Below are positions 1-8,444 of a stretch of 29,648 bases of DNA, one piece after another. Positions within the stretch are counted from its first letter, which is position 1. Every line of letters begins with the position of its first letter. Where the stretch lies: positions 21,133 through 50,780 of the forward strand of contig DBCN01000118.1 of assembly GCA_002293065.1 (NCBI GenBank), given 5' to 3'. Both the position numbers and the translations under genes were made by a program. The notes beneath the pieces are model-generated. The model had not been told where the DNA came from. It saw nothing but the letters and a program-made list of their open reading frames with translations, and did not search any database. The stretch is from Opitutia bacterium UBA957. Lineage in GTDB: Bacteria; Verrucomicrobiota; Verrucomicrobiia; Opitutales; UBA953.

Positions 1-129
1 GGCGGGCGGGGGCGGGGGCGGCGGCGGAACCACGGCACCAGCCGGCTTTGCCAGCTTGAGCTTAGGGGCCTGCGGCGCGGAGTTGTCGCCTTCAGCGGGA
101 GGAGGGGGAGGGGGTGTCTCGGTGCTCAT
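1..129 (-). CDS. Proline-rich protein of unknown function, N-terminal fragment
   Basis: An ATG at 129-127 opens a minus-strand frame that runs off the left edge after 43 codons. It encodes MSTETPPPPPPAEG, then a Lys/Leu stretch (APKLKLAKPAG), then a second run of eight prolines. There is no signal peptide or membrane segment in the visible part, so it begins as a cytosolic, disordered, low-complexity protein. It lies 66 nt after the 81-aa gene and in the same direction as the lptD-scpA genes, so it may belong to the same transcript. Two polyproline runs would be expected to need elongation factor P for smooth translation. I cannot assign a function; the folded part, if any, is outside the window. 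Confidence 0.55.
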   Translation of the reverse strand, partial: MSTETPPPPPPAEGDNSAPQAPKLKLAKPAGAVVPPPPPPPPA

Positions 130-195
130 CGTTGGGGAAGGGAATGAAGCCGTTAAAAAAGGGGTGAGTCAACCAGTCAGTGCCAGATTTTGGGG

Positions 196-441
196 CTATC
201 GGCTGCGGTCGTGCTTGCGCAGGAGCTCCGCGACTTCCCGCGGGTCCGCCTCTTGCAGGTTTCGGCCTTTTCGGCTGAGGTCTTCCGTCGTTTTGATGAC
301 GGTTTCGGTCATGCGTTCGTGGGTCTCCTGGGAGCCGCCCACGAGCGAAAACCCTTCGCCCTGGGTGATCCGCTTATGCTGGTCGGAATTATCCAAGCCT
401 AAGCCTAGCAGGTGGTTCGGTGGGCGCGTCTTGCGGGCCAT
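196..441 (-). CDS. Small hypothetical protein (81 aa)
   Basis: The frame encodes a small hydrophilic protein starting MARKTRPPNHLLGLGLDN and ending with a charged helix-like segment (REVAELLRKHDRSR). A longer start at 492 exists but would overlap the end of scpA and add 17 residues of low-quality sequence, so the ATG at 441 is preferred. It starts 47 nt after the scpA stop and is probably cotranscribed. There is no signal peptide, membrane segment, cysteine or recognisable catalytic motif. The Gly-Leu-Gly-Leu-Asp start and the GGSQETHERM segment look like conserved small-protein sequence rather than random translation, but I do not recognise a named family. Function unknown. Confidence 0.6.
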   Translation of the reverse strand: MARKTRPPNHLLGLGLDNSDQHKRITQGEGFSLVGGSQETHERMTETVIKTTEDLSRKGRNLQEADPREVAELLRKHDRSR

Positions 442-488
442 GGCGTGACGATAACGTGGGTGGGCTGCGCCGCGCAAGCCTGTGCGGC

Positions 489-1352
489 TCAAGCGTTGGC
501 CTCGGGCGGCGGGGCGTCGAATTCGGACCCGCCGTCGGAAGCTTCCCCCGCGAAGGGGGCTTCCACCTTCTCGCGTTTGGAGCAGACGATGTCCTCAAAG
601 TTCTGGGCTTGTTCCAGCTGCAGGGCGCCGAGGCGGGCCAGTTCGAGGCAGGCCAAGAAGTTGGCGACGAGCAGGGCGACGGTCGGGCGTTCGGGCAAGA
701 GGGAGGTGAAGATGAACTTTGGTTCGGTCTCCAGGCGCTTGAGGATGAACTCCATGCGGTCGGAGACGGTGACGTTCTCGACGGACAGATTACCGGGCTG
801 GATCCGTTCGGCGAGCCGACGGAGGACGTTGTTGAAGGTGTTCCAGAGCTCGATGCGCTCGGTCGGGGCGACGGGGCGGACGACCGCGTCTTCGCCTTCA
901 TTCTGCACCACATAGCGCGCCAGCAGGCCTTGGCGGTCGTCGGCCAAACCGCGGATGATGGCCGCGGTCTCCTTGACGCGTTTATATTGAATGAGTTGTT
1001 GGACCAGGGCCCAGCGTGGGTCTTGGCCTTCCGGGGTCGGGAGCACTTCTTCTTCGGGGCGGCTTTCGACCGGCAGGAGCATGCGGCTCTTGATGTACAT
1101 CAACGTCGCGGCCATGACGAAGAAGTCGCCCGCCAGTTCAAGGTTGTCCTTCTCCTGTGTCCGGAGGACCTCGAGGTACTGCTGCGTGACCTTCTCGATC
1201 GGGATATCATAGATATCGATCTCGTTCTTGCGGATCAGGAAAAGGAGGAGGTCGAGCGGACCCTCGAAGACATCCAGGCGGATGGGCAGGTCCGCCGGTG
1301 GCAAGATGCCGTCGGTGGGGATGGAGGAGGGGGCTGCGGCTTGGTCCGTCAC
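489..1352 (-). CDS. scpA: Segregation and condensation protein A
   Basis: ScpA is the kleisin subunit that bridges SMC heads and binds ScpB, and it acts in chromosome compaction and segregation in the cytoplasm. The diagnostic N-terminal kleisin segment is at residues 26-60 (LDVFEGPLDLLLFLIRKNEI followed by DIYDIPI). It continues with helices containing LAGDFFVMAATLMYIKSRMLLP and ends in a winged-helix region near 205-275 (VALLVANFLACLELARLG). The length of 287 aa fits the family. The start is GTG at 1352, three nt after the lptD stop, so the two are probably translationally coupled. No ScpB gene is visible here. The acidic, Pro-rich C-terminal tail after about residue 265 is variable in the family. 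Confidence 0.93.
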   Translation of the reverse strand: MTDQAAAPSSIPTDGILPPADLPIRLDVFEGPLDLLLFLIRKNEIDIYDIPIEKVTQQYLEVLRTQEKDNLELAGDFFVMAATLMYIKSRMLLPVESRPEEEVLPTPEGQDPRWALVQQLIQYKRVKETAAIIRGLADDRQGLLARYVVQNEGEDAVVRPVAPTERIELWNTFNNVLRRLAERIQPGNLSVENVTVSDRMEFILKRLETEPKFIFTSLLPERPTVALLVANFLACLELARLGALQLEQAQNFEDIVCSKREKVEAPFAGEASDGGSEFDAPPPEANA

Positions 1353-1355
1353 GGT

Positions 1356-3506
1356 TCAGAACTTGAACAATCGCGCCCGCAGGTGGAAGCCCAATGCACT
1401 GTCCCCGAAGGCGGAAACCTTCTTCTGGAAGCCGTATTCCACTTCCCATGAGTTGCCGATGCGTTGGACCAGGCCGATGGACTGGTAGATGGACCGATTG
1501 GTCAGGGCATCGTAATTGGTCGTGACGACCCCGGAATAGACCGAATTAAGGCGGATTTCACCCGTCAGCCAGAGCTGGTTGGCGATTTCGGCCTGCCGGA
1601 GTTGATACCAGCCGAAGGATGCCTTCCAGAAGTCGCCCGAATTAAAGGAGATCGAATTGAGTGACTCGGAGGCAGCCCCCCCGCCATTCGGCAGGCGCTG
1701 GTACGTCTCGATGTTAACCCAAGGAGCTGGCGTGAGGCTGAGGCGGGCTTGGACGTCGGACTTATTTCCGGTGCCGGTGACGGCGTCCTGCTCCCAGTGG
1801 GTGAAGACGTCGAAGCGCAGGAGATCGCGGGTCCCGTTGACGGTGTCGCGGGTCGCCAAGGTATTGCGGAAGCCGATCCTGGCCGCCTGCCGGGCCGTGA
1901 CGCTGGCGGCGTCGGGGCGGTCGGCGAGGTCGAGTTCCTGGAAGGCCCCTAGGGCGACGGCACGGTCTGCCAGCGGGAGATCACCGCTGCCTTGTTCGGC
2001 GCCGGGCAGATAGCGATACTGGAGGACCGGACGCAAGCTGTGGCGCATCCCATCGATGGACCACTTTTTCGCGACGAGAGCCCAAGAGCCTGTCAGAAGG
2101 CCTTCCATGTCGAAGCCGACTTGGCCCATGACCTTGGTGCGGTTGCCGAGCCCGTTGAGCGCGGAGGACCAATCGGTGGCGCGGGCGCCGACGACGGGCT
2201 TGAACGTGAGCCAGTCTCCCGTGGAGAGCGGATAGGACAGGCCGTAATAAAGGTCGAGACGGGCCGTGGACCAGGCGTTGGTCGAGGGGACGCCGGCGGC
2301 GGGTTGCGCGTTCAGGTACGCCAGCGCGGCGAAACCGCGATGCCGGACGCCCTGTTCCCCGATCGCCGCATCGGTTAGGTCGAAGCGGAGTTCGGGGAGC
2401 TTCTGCGTGGTTTCCTGATAGTTGTCGGCTTTGGCGACGAGGTTGGCCGAAAGCAGGCCGCCATTCCAAGGCTTCGTGACTTCCAGGTTGAACTGCGGCG
2501 TGCCGGTGCGGTCGTTGAGGTTGGGACGGAAGTCGCGAACGAAGTCGGGGTCGCTCGTGGCGAAGAGCTGGCCCGCGACCTGCACGCCGTCGGCGGTCTG
2601 CCCGTTGATCTCGCCGTATTCGAAGGCCCGGGTCCGTCCCGGGAGGCGGCCAAAGCCGTCCGCCAACAAATCCCCGCGGTCGTTGATGTAGCCGGCTTGG
2701 AAGAAGCCTTTCCAGCGCGTCGTGGCCTGCTTGTCCTTGGCGTTGTCGTATTTGAGGTAAGGCCCGACGAGGAAGCCCGACCGGCTGTAGAAATCGAGGA
2801 GGGCGCCGACCCACAGCGACGGCGTCTGGCGGGCGAGCGTCGTGGTGCGCAGGTAGGTGCCTTGGCGGTCCTTGGAGCCCGTGTTGAGGTAGACTTCGTA
2901 AGGGATATCCTGATACCCTTCTTGTCCGTAGTAGGGGATGTAGAAGAAGGGTAGGCCGGCGAGCTGGGGGCGGACGTCGCGGAGGGCCAGCCAGTCGTCC
3001 TTCTCCGTGTACCGGGCGGAGCCGATGTTCAGGGACATGCCGCTGGCCGCGGGTTCGTTGTGCCACATGCGCAGGCCCTTGATGGTCTTGTCGCCGTTCT
3101 CGATGCGGAGCTCGTCGGCCGTCAGGTACACGGGGTTGCGCCCGAAGCGCACCTTGGTCGCGACGACGACGTCGTTCTTGGGGTCGAGTTGGGCTTTCTC
3201 GCCCAGGATGCGGAGGTTCCGCGTGGCGTAGACTACATCGCCCTCCGCCGTGATGAGGCCGGTACGGGTATCGAGTTTGATCAGGCGGGCGGAAAGGAAC
3301 GCGCCGTTCGAACTGAAGCTCGCGTTGATCGCGACGAGGACCTTGCCGTTTTCTTCGTAGCTGAAGCTTTGGCCGGAGAGGCCGGGGACGTCGGGCTTGG
3401 CGGCTTGGTTCGCTGCCGGCACCGGCGCAGGCGCGGGATCCGCGGCGACGCCGCTGAGGGTGAGGCCGACGCTTGCGGCAAGAATCCAAAATCGACGGCC
3501 AGGCAT
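1356..3506 (-). CDS. lptD: LPS-assembly protein LptD family outer-membrane protein
   Basis: LptD is the outer-membrane barrel that inserts lipopolysaccharide into the outer leaflet together with LptE. The 716-aa product begins with a signal peptide (about residues 1-22, MPGRRFWILAASVGLTLSGV). A short OstA/LptA-like segment follows at about 80-145 (GLITAEGDVVYATRNLRILG, then YLTADELRIENG). Next is the family's aromatic strand at the plug-barrel junction (GLPFFYIPYYG), then many alternating hydrophobic strands to a terminal Phe, typical of BAM-assembled barrels. No cysteine is present, whereas E. coli LptD needs two disulfides. It is followed after 3 nt by scpA. Upstream, 90 nt separate it from divergent glgB. 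A more general LptD-like/OstA barrel assignment is possible. Confidence 0.82.
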   Translation of the reverse strand: MPGRRFWILAASVGLTLSGVAADPAPAPVPAANQAAKPDVPGLSGQSFSYEENGKVLVAINASFSSNGAFLSARLIKLDTRTGLITAEGDVVYATRNLRILGEKAQLDPKNDVVVATKVRFGRNPVYLTADELRIENGDKTIKGLRMWHNEPAASGMSLNIGSARYTEKDDWLALRDVRPQLAGLPFFYIPYYGQEGYQDIPYEVYLNTGSKDRQGTYLRTTTLARQTPSLWVGALLDFYSRSGFLVGPYLKYDNAKDKQATTRWKGFFQAGYINDRGDLLADGFGRLPGRTRAFEYGEINGQTADGVQVAGQLFATSDPDFVRDFRPNLNDRTGTPQFNLEVTKPWNGGLLSANLVAKADNYQETTQKLPELRFDLTDAAIGEQGVRHRGFAALAYLNAQPAAGVPSTNAWSTARLDLYYGLSYPLSTGDWLTFKPVVGARATDWSSALNGLGNRTKVMGQVGFDMEGLLTGSWALVAKKWSIDGMRHSLRPVLQYRYLPGAEQGSGDLPLADRAVALGAFQELDLADRPDAASVTARQAARIGFRNTLATRDTVNGTRDLLRFDVFTHWEQDAVTGTGNKSDVQARLSLTPAPWVNIETYQRLPNGGGAASESLNSISFNSGDFWKASFGWYQLRQAEIANQLWLTGEIRLNSVYSGVVTTNYDALTNRSIYQSIGLVQRIGNSWEVEYGFQKKVSAFGDSALGFHLRARLFKF

Positions 3507-3596
3507 CCGTCCCAGACTTGTCGCTCCCGCCTGCGTCTCAAGTATTTTCGGGCATTGCGCGCTTGCGACCAAGGAGCGGGCGTGGATTGTCCAAGG

Positions 3597-5783
3597 ATGC
3601 GCCTCAGTCCCGCAGAGTTGGCCGGCCTCGTGGAGGGTACGGAGACCTGTCCGCACCGTTTCTTGGGTGCGCACCCCCTGGCGGACGGGGGGTTGGTCAT
3701 CCGGGCGTTGTTCCCCGGTGCGACGAGCTGTCGGGTGCTCAAGGCTGAAGCCGCGCAGGGCAAGGAAATGGCCAAACTCGCCGACTTGGGGGTCTTTGAA
3801 CTGGTTTACCCGAAGTCCGCGGCTTTTCGCTACCGCCTGCAGGTCACTTATGCGGACGGAACCACGCAGGTGCACGAAGACCCCTACCGTTTTTTGCCGA
3901 CGATTTCCGAGCCGGACTTGTTCCTGATCGGCAAGGGCGATGACCATAAGGTCTTCCATAAGCTCGGCTCCCATGTCCGCACCTTGGATGGGGTGACGGG
4001 GGTCTCTTTTGCGGTTTGGGCCCCTTCCGCCCGGCGGGTTTCCGTGGTCGGCGACCATAACCTGTGGAACGGTCGGGCTCATCCGATGCGCACGCTCGGC
4101 GCTTCGGGTATCTGGGAACTCTTCCTCCCCGGCCTCGGCGTGGGTGCCCGCTACAAATACGAGATCGTCGGCGCGCACGACCGGACCCCGTTCATCAAGA
4201 CGGATCCGTGCGCCCTGCATTTTGAGCCTTCGCCGAACCACGCGGCCATCGTCTGCGATGTGTCCGGCTTCGTCTGGAACGACCAGGCTTGGTTGGACCA
4301 GCGCCGGCAGGCCGATTCCCGGGCCCGACCGATGTCCGTCTACGAAGTGCATCCGGCGTCCTGGCGCCGCGTCCCCGAAGAGGGCAATCGGGTCCTCAAC
4401 TACCGCGAGCTCGGGACGCAGCTGGCTGAATATTGCACGCGCTTGGGCTTCACGCACGTCGAACTCATGCCGCCTTCGGAACACCCGTTCGACGGCTCGT
4501 GGGGTTACCAAGTCACGGGTTTCTACGCCCCGACGCATCGTTTCGGCACGCCGCTCGATTTCATGGCGATGGTCGATACGTTGCATCGCGCCAACATCGG
4601 CGTGATCGCCGACTGGGTGCCGGCGCATTTCCCGCGCGACTTCTTCGCGTTGGCCCGCTTCGACGGCACACACCTCTACGAGCACGCCGACCCGCGCCTC
4701 GGCGAGCATCAGGATTGGGGGACGTTGATCTTCAACTATGGCCGGCACGAGGTCCGTGGTTTCTTGGTCGGCTCCGCCCTTTCGTGGCTGGAGCGTTTCC
4801 ACATCGACGGCCTGCGCGTCGACGCGGTGGCCTCGATGCTTTACCTCGATTATTCGCGCAAGGCCGGCGAATGGGTCCCCAACCGTCTTGGCGGCCGCGA
4901 AAACCTCGAAGCCGTCGAATTCCTCCGGCAGGTCAACGCGCTCGTGCATCTCTACCACCCCGGCGTCGTCACGATCGCCGAGGAGTCGACGTCCTATCCG
5001 GGCGTCACGAAGCCCGTGGCCGAAGGGGGCCTCGGCTTCGACTACAAGTGGAACATGGGCTGGATGCATGACAGCCTCGATTACTTCAAGCAGGACCCGC
5101 TGTTCCGGAAATTCCATCATGACAAGCTGACCTTCGGCATGCTCTACCAGTGGTCCGAGGCGTTCGTGCAGGCGTTCTCCCACGATGAAGTCGTCCACGG
5201 GAAGGGTTCGCTCATCGGCAAGATGTCCGGCGGCGACGATGCGACCAAGGCCGCCAACCTGCGCTGTCTCTTGGCGATGCAATGGGCCTGGCCGGGCAAG
5301 AAGACGCTCTTCATGGGCTGCGAGTTCGGGCAGTTCGCGGAATGGAAGTTCGATGCGTCGCTCGATTGGCACCTGCTCCGGTATCCGTTGCATGAAGGCC
5401 TCCAGCGCCTCGTGACCGACCTCAATCATCTCTATCGGCAGGATGGTTCGGTGGCCGCCAAGGATCTCGATTCGCGGGCCTTCGCTTGGATCAACGCCAA
5501 CGACGGCGATCAGAGCGTGTTGACCTTCGAGCGTCATGGCGACGACTGCGCTTGGGTCGTGGTCGGCAATTTCACGCCGGTGGAACGGACGTATCGCTTG
5601 GGCGTGCCGTTCGCAGGGAAGTGGGAAGAGGCCGTGAACACGGACTCCTTGCATTATGCCGGGAAGGGCCTCGGTAACCTCGGCGGCGTGCAGGCCGAAG
5701 CCAAACCCACCCATGGGCGCAGCCACTCCATCGAAGTCCGCCTCCCCGGTTTGTCCGTCGTGATCTTCCGCCAAAAACGCTAA
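3597..5783 (+). CDS. glgB: 1,4-alpha-glucan branching enzyme (GH13)
   Basis: GlgB transfers alpha-1,4 chain segments to alpha-1,6 positions to branch glycogen in the cytoplasm. The 728-aa product equals the length of E. coli GlgB. It has an N-terminal CBM48-type region (PHRFLGAHPL; GVSFAVWAPSARRVSVVGDH), then a GH13 barrel with ELMPPSEHPFDGSWGYQVTG. The catalytic residues are nucleophile Asp409 (DGLRVDAV), acid/base Glu462 (TIAEES) and Asp530 (FSHDEVVHGKG), and a C-terminal beta domain follows. The ATG at 3597 gives a clean N-terminus. An in-frame GTG at 3582 is preceded by AAGGAG at 3571-3576 and would add five residues. No other glycogen genes are nearby. The small TPR-like gene follows after 2 nt. 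Confidence 0.96.
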   Translation: MRLSPAELAGLVEGTETCPHRFLGAHPLADGGLVIRALFPGATSCRVLKAEAAQGKEMAKLADLGVFELVYPKSAAFRYRLQVTYADGTTQVHEDPYRFLPTISEPDLFLIGKGDDHKVFHKLGSHVRTLDGVTGVSFAVWAPSARRVSVVGDHNLWNGRAHPMRTLGASGIWELFLPGLGVGARYKYEIVGAHDRTPFIKTDPCALHFEPSPNHAAIVCDVSGFVWNDQAWLDQRRQADSRARPMSVYEVHPASWRRVPEEGNRVLNYRELGTQLAEYCTRLGFTHVELMPPSEHPFDGSWGYQVTGFYAPTHRFGTPLDFMAMVDTLHRANIGVIADWVPAHFPRDFFALARFDGTHLYEHADPRLGEHQDWGTLIFNYGRHEVRGFLVGSALSWLERFHIDGLRVDAVASMLYLDYSRKAGEWVPNRLGGRENLEAVEFLRQVNALVHLYHPGVVTIAEESTSYPGVTKPVAEGGLGFDYKWNMGWMHDSLDYFKQDPLFRKFHHDKLTFGMLYQWSEAFVQAFSHDEVVHGKGSLIGKMSGGDDATKAANLRCLLAMQWAWPGKKTLFMGCEFGQFAEWKFDASLDWHLLRYPLHEGLQRLVTDLNHLYRQDGSVAAKDLDSRAFAWINANDGDQSVLTFERHGDDCAWVVVGNFTPVERTYRLGVPFAGKWEEAVNTDSLHYAGKGLGNLGGVQAEAKPTHGRSHSIEVRLPGLSVVIFRQKR

Positions 5784-5785
5784 GC

Positions 5786-6094
5786 ATGGCTCCCCGTTCC
5801 GATCTTTTCCGTCCGCTGGTCGCCCAAGACCCGGCGAATCCCTTGTTCCGTTTTTCGCTGGGTCAGGAATTGCTGAAGGAAGCGGCGGCCGCCGAGGCCA
5901 TCGAGCATCTCCAGCTCGCGGCGCACTCCAAGGCGGACTGGATGATGCCGCGGATCTTGTTGGGCAAAGCCCAGCTGGCGCTCGGCGACCGGGCGTCGGC
6001 GCGGGTCGCCTTTGACGAGGCCTTGCGCCTCGCCGTGGCCCAAGGCCACGAAGAGCCGGAGGAAGAACTGCGGGCGCTGTTGGCCGCGCTCTAG
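5786..6094 (+). CDS. Small tetratricopeptide-repeat-like protein
   Basis: The 102-aa product is almost entirely helical with TPR-like spacing. Segments such as PANPLFRFSLGQELLKE, AIEHLQLAAHSKADWMMPRI and RASARVAFDEALRLAVAQG fit two to three TPR helical hairpins, including the small residues expected at the A-x-x-x-F/Y-x-x-A-L positions. It is cytosolic and has no signal sequence. It starts 2 nt after the glgB stop and is surely cotranscribed with it, so a role as a protein-protein adaptor linked to glycogen metabolism is possible but not shown. It ends one base before the convergent sulfatase stop. Confidence 0.8.
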   Translation: MAPRSDLFRPLVAQDPANPLFRFSLGQELLKEAAAAEAIEHLQLAAHSKADWMMPRILLGKAQLALGDRASARVAFDEALRLAVAQGHEEPEEELRALLAAL

Positions 6095-6095
6095 G

Positions 6096-7937
6096 TTACT
6101 CGACGCGTTCCAACGTCACGCGACGCAGGTCCATAACGGCCGCGCCCTTCTTCTTGAGCGGGCGGACGGTCAGGGTGTTCTCGCCAGCGGTCAGGTCGAG
6201 CACGCCGACTTCGCGCGCGATGAAGCGTTGGAAGTGGCCGGTCTCTTCGACCGTGAACTCGGCTTTCGCTGTGCCGACCTCGAGCGCGACGGTCGAGCCG
6301 CCGTTGCCCTTGCCGCAGCCTTGCAGGATGCTGACGCGATACTTGCCCGGCTTGGCGACCTGGAAGGTCCACGCCGCGGTGTCGGTCGGGTCGACCCAGA
6401 AGCCCAGCGTATCCTTCTGGGGTGGGTCCTCGTATTTCAGTTTCTTCGCCTGCACCTTGGCGTCGCGGGCTTCGAGGAAGATCAAGGCGTTGGGGCCGGC
6501 CGGCGTGGCGTCATTCATCGCTTGGCGCCAATCGGCCATGAGCGGGCGCATGGCCTCGGAAGTCGCCAGCGCCTGCACGCGGGTGGCGTCGAACTTCACG
6601 AAACAGTTTTCCCAGCGGGCGCGGTCGAAGTCCGGATTGGCCTTGGCGGGCTCGGCCCCGACGGAGCGGCGCCAAGCTTCCAGCTTTCCGCGGAGGGCCG
6701 CCACGCGCGCGGGCTCGGTGGCGGCGACGTCGGTCTTTTCACTCGGATCCTTCGCCAGGTTGTAGAGCTCCAGACTGCCGTCCTCGTATTGCTCGATGAG
6801 CTTCCAATCGCCTTCGCGGATGACGCCCGCGGGCTTGCCGCCTTGGTTCATGTAGTGCGGCTGATGCCAGTAAAGCGCCCGGGGTGTGGGGGTGATCGAC
6901 TTGCTGTCGAAGAGGAGTGGACTCAGGTCGCGGAAATCCTGCGTGGCCGGTGGGCTGACTTTGGCCAGCGCGCAGATGGTCGGGCAAATATCTCCGAGCA
7001 CGACGGGTTCGGCGATTTCGCGGACGGCGAGGCGGCCGGGGAAGCGGATGATCAGCGGCGTCCGGATCCCGCCCTCGTAGACGAAGCCTTTGCCCGCTCG
7101 GGTGGAACCGTTGTGGGTCGCGGGAGATTCCTTCAGTTCCGAGACATGCAGGCCACCGTTGTCCGAAGCGAAGACGACGAAGGTGTTCTGGGCCAGGCCT
7201 TGATCATCGAGGGCCTTGAGGATACGGCCCACGGCGACATCGAGCGATTCGACGAGCGCGGCGTAGGTGGGGTGGAAGGACTGGGCGTTGGCCGCGATGC
7301 CTTTCGCCGGCGCCGCGAGCGGGATGTGCGGGTTATCGAAGGCGACGTAGAGCAGGAAAGGCTTGGCTTTGCTGCCCTCGATGAACTTCACGGCCGCCTC
7401 GGCTTGACCGAGCTCGCCCTTGCCGCCTTGCGGCGCTTCGGCACCGGGGAACGATTTGCCGGGAAAGAATTCATCAAAGCCGTGGTCCGTCGGTTGGTGG
7501 CCTTTGCCGCCCAAGTGCCACTTGCCGACGAGACCCGTGGCATAGCCTTTGGCCTTCAGCAACTGGGCGATTGTTTGGACGCCGTCGGGCAGGTGGCTGT
7601 TTTGCCGCGTGCCGAGCAGGCGGTGCGAAGCGCGGTCGGGTCGGCCGGGCAGGAAACTCGTGATCTTGAGGCGGGCGGGACTTTGCCCGGTGAGCAAAGC
7701 GGCGCGGGAAGCCGAGCACACCGAAGCGGCGGCATAGCCCTGCGTGAAGCGCGCGCCTTGGGCGGCGAGCCGATCCAAGTTCGGGGTGCGCTGATCCTTG
7801 CGGCCAAAGCAGCCCAGGTCGTTGATGCCTAGGTCGTCGGCCAACAGGATGACGAAGTTGGGCGGTGACTCGGCGGCGCGGGTGGCGGCGGTGCAGGTAA
7901 GGAGAACCAGCAGGAAGCAGGACAGCAGTCGGGGCAT
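6096..7937 (-). CDS. Secreted C-type sulfatase with C-terminal beta-sandwich-like module
   Basis: This is a family S1 sulfatase that hydrolyses sulfate esters, probably on glycans, outside the cytoplasmic membrane. It has a signal peptide at residues 1-21, metal ligands Asp34-Asp35 (LLADDLG), and the formylglycine signature C74-S-A-S-R78 followed by ALLTG. Further active-site motifs are GKWHLG, DNPHIPL and SDNGG. Conversion of Cys74 needs an anaerobic (anSME) or FGE-type activator, neither of which is in the window. Residues about 488-613 are extra to the catalytic fold and look like a carbohydrate-binding-type module (FWVDPTDTAAWTFQVAKPGK, ending FIAREVGVLDLTAGENTL). The ATG at 7937 is chosen because it gives a compact signal peptide and has a weak AAGG upstream; 7958 is an alternative. 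The substrate is unknown. Confidence 0.93.
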   Translation of the reverse strand: MPRLLSCFLLVLLTCTAATRAAESPPNFVILLADDLGINDLGCFGRKDQRTPNLDRLAAQGARFTQGYAAASVCSASRAALLTGQSPARLKITSFLPGRPDRASHRLLGTRQNSHLPDGVQTIAQLLKAKGYATGLVGKWHLGGKGHQPTDHGFDEFFPGKSFPGAEAPQGGKGELGQAEAAVKFIEGSKAKPFLLYVAFDNPHIPLAAPAKGIAANAQSFHPTYAALVESLDVAVGRILKALDDQGLAQNTFVVFASDNGGLHVSELKESPATHNGSTRAGKGFVYEGGIRTPLIIRFPGRLAVREIAEPVVLGDICPTICALAKVSPPATQDFRDLSPLLFDSKSITPTPRALYWHQPHYMNQGGKPAGVIREGDWKLIEQYEDGSLELYNLAKDPSEKTDVAATEPARVAALRGKLEAWRRSVGAEPAKANPDFDRARWENCFVKFDATRVQALATSEAMRPLMADWRQAMNDATPAGPNALIFLEARDAKVQAKKLKYEDPPQKDTLGFWVDPTDTAAWTFQVAKPGKYRVSILQGCGKGNGGSTVALEVGTAKAEFTVEETGHFQRFIAREVGVLDLTAGENTLTVRPLKKKGAAVMDLRRVTLERVE

Positions 7938-7998
7938 GGGGACCTTTTTAGCGGCCATTCGGATTGTGCAAAGGGCAAAACCTCCTTCGGTGGGTCGG

Positions 7999-8412
7999 AT
8001 GGATCTCCCTTGGCTCAAGTTGGCGCTGGCCTGCGTCGACTCCGCGATGGCCGGCGTGGCTTGGCTCATCCTGCTCTGTACCTACCCCGATTTCGCGCGT
8101 TGGCGGGCGGAAGGCTTCGCGGCGGCGCACGAGGCCTACACGCGAAACGTCGGTTGGGTCGTCGGGCCGCTGCTGTTGGCTCAGTTGATTGGCCATGGGC
8201 TGGGTGGGTGGCAGACCGGCGAGTTCTTCGGGGTGGGCTTGGTCGCCTGTACCTGGGGCCTCACGGGGTTCTGGTCCATCCCATGCCACCGCCAACTTCA
8301 GCGGCAAGGTCCGACTTCGCCGGCCTTGGGGAGCTTGCTGCGTTCGCACGCTTGGCGCACCGCGCTCTGGTCGGCTTTGGCGGGCTACTCGGTGTGGCGG
8401 GCGGCGGGTTGA
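7999..8412 (+). CDS. Small integral membrane protein of unknown function
   Basis: The 137-aa product has about four hydrophobic helices: residues ~3-28 (LKLALACVDSAMAGVAWLIL), ~50-68 (GWVVGPLLLAQLIGHGLGG), ~70-90 and a weaker C-terminal one ending YSVWRAAG. Charged loops contain PDFARWRAEGFAAAHEAYTR and CHRQLQRQG. The arrangement resembles small four-helix DUF1772-like membrane proteins, but I cannot assign it firmly. It is divergent from the sulfatase across 61 nt that must hold both promoters, and it lies 32 nt before mntH in the same direction, so an operon with the transporter is likely. Confidence 0.7.
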   Translation: MDLPWLKLALACVDSAMAGVAWLILLCTYPDFARWRAEGFAAAHEAYTRNVGWVVGPLLLAQLIGHGLGGWQTGEFFGVGLVACTWGLTGFWSIPCHRQLQRQGPTSPALGSLLRSHAWRTALWSALAGYSVWRAAG

Positions 8413-8444
8413 CAGCCACGGACGGGGCGTAATGCTCAACACTG

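Noticed and set aside
420..1451. 343-codon plus-strand frame opposite scpA
   Set aside because: The kleisin motifs are on the minus strand, and the plus-strand product has no recognisable feature.
3507..5774. Very long open minus-strand frame opposite glgB, continuous with lptD
   Set aside because: The frame is a by-product of GC-rich codon use in glgB. LptD has its own signal peptide start at 3506, and the antisense translation shows no family features.
6095..7832. Long plus-strand open frame opposite the sulfatase
   Set aside because: It is antisense to an intact sulfatase with all motifs; its translation is low-complexity Gly/Ala/Arg sequence.
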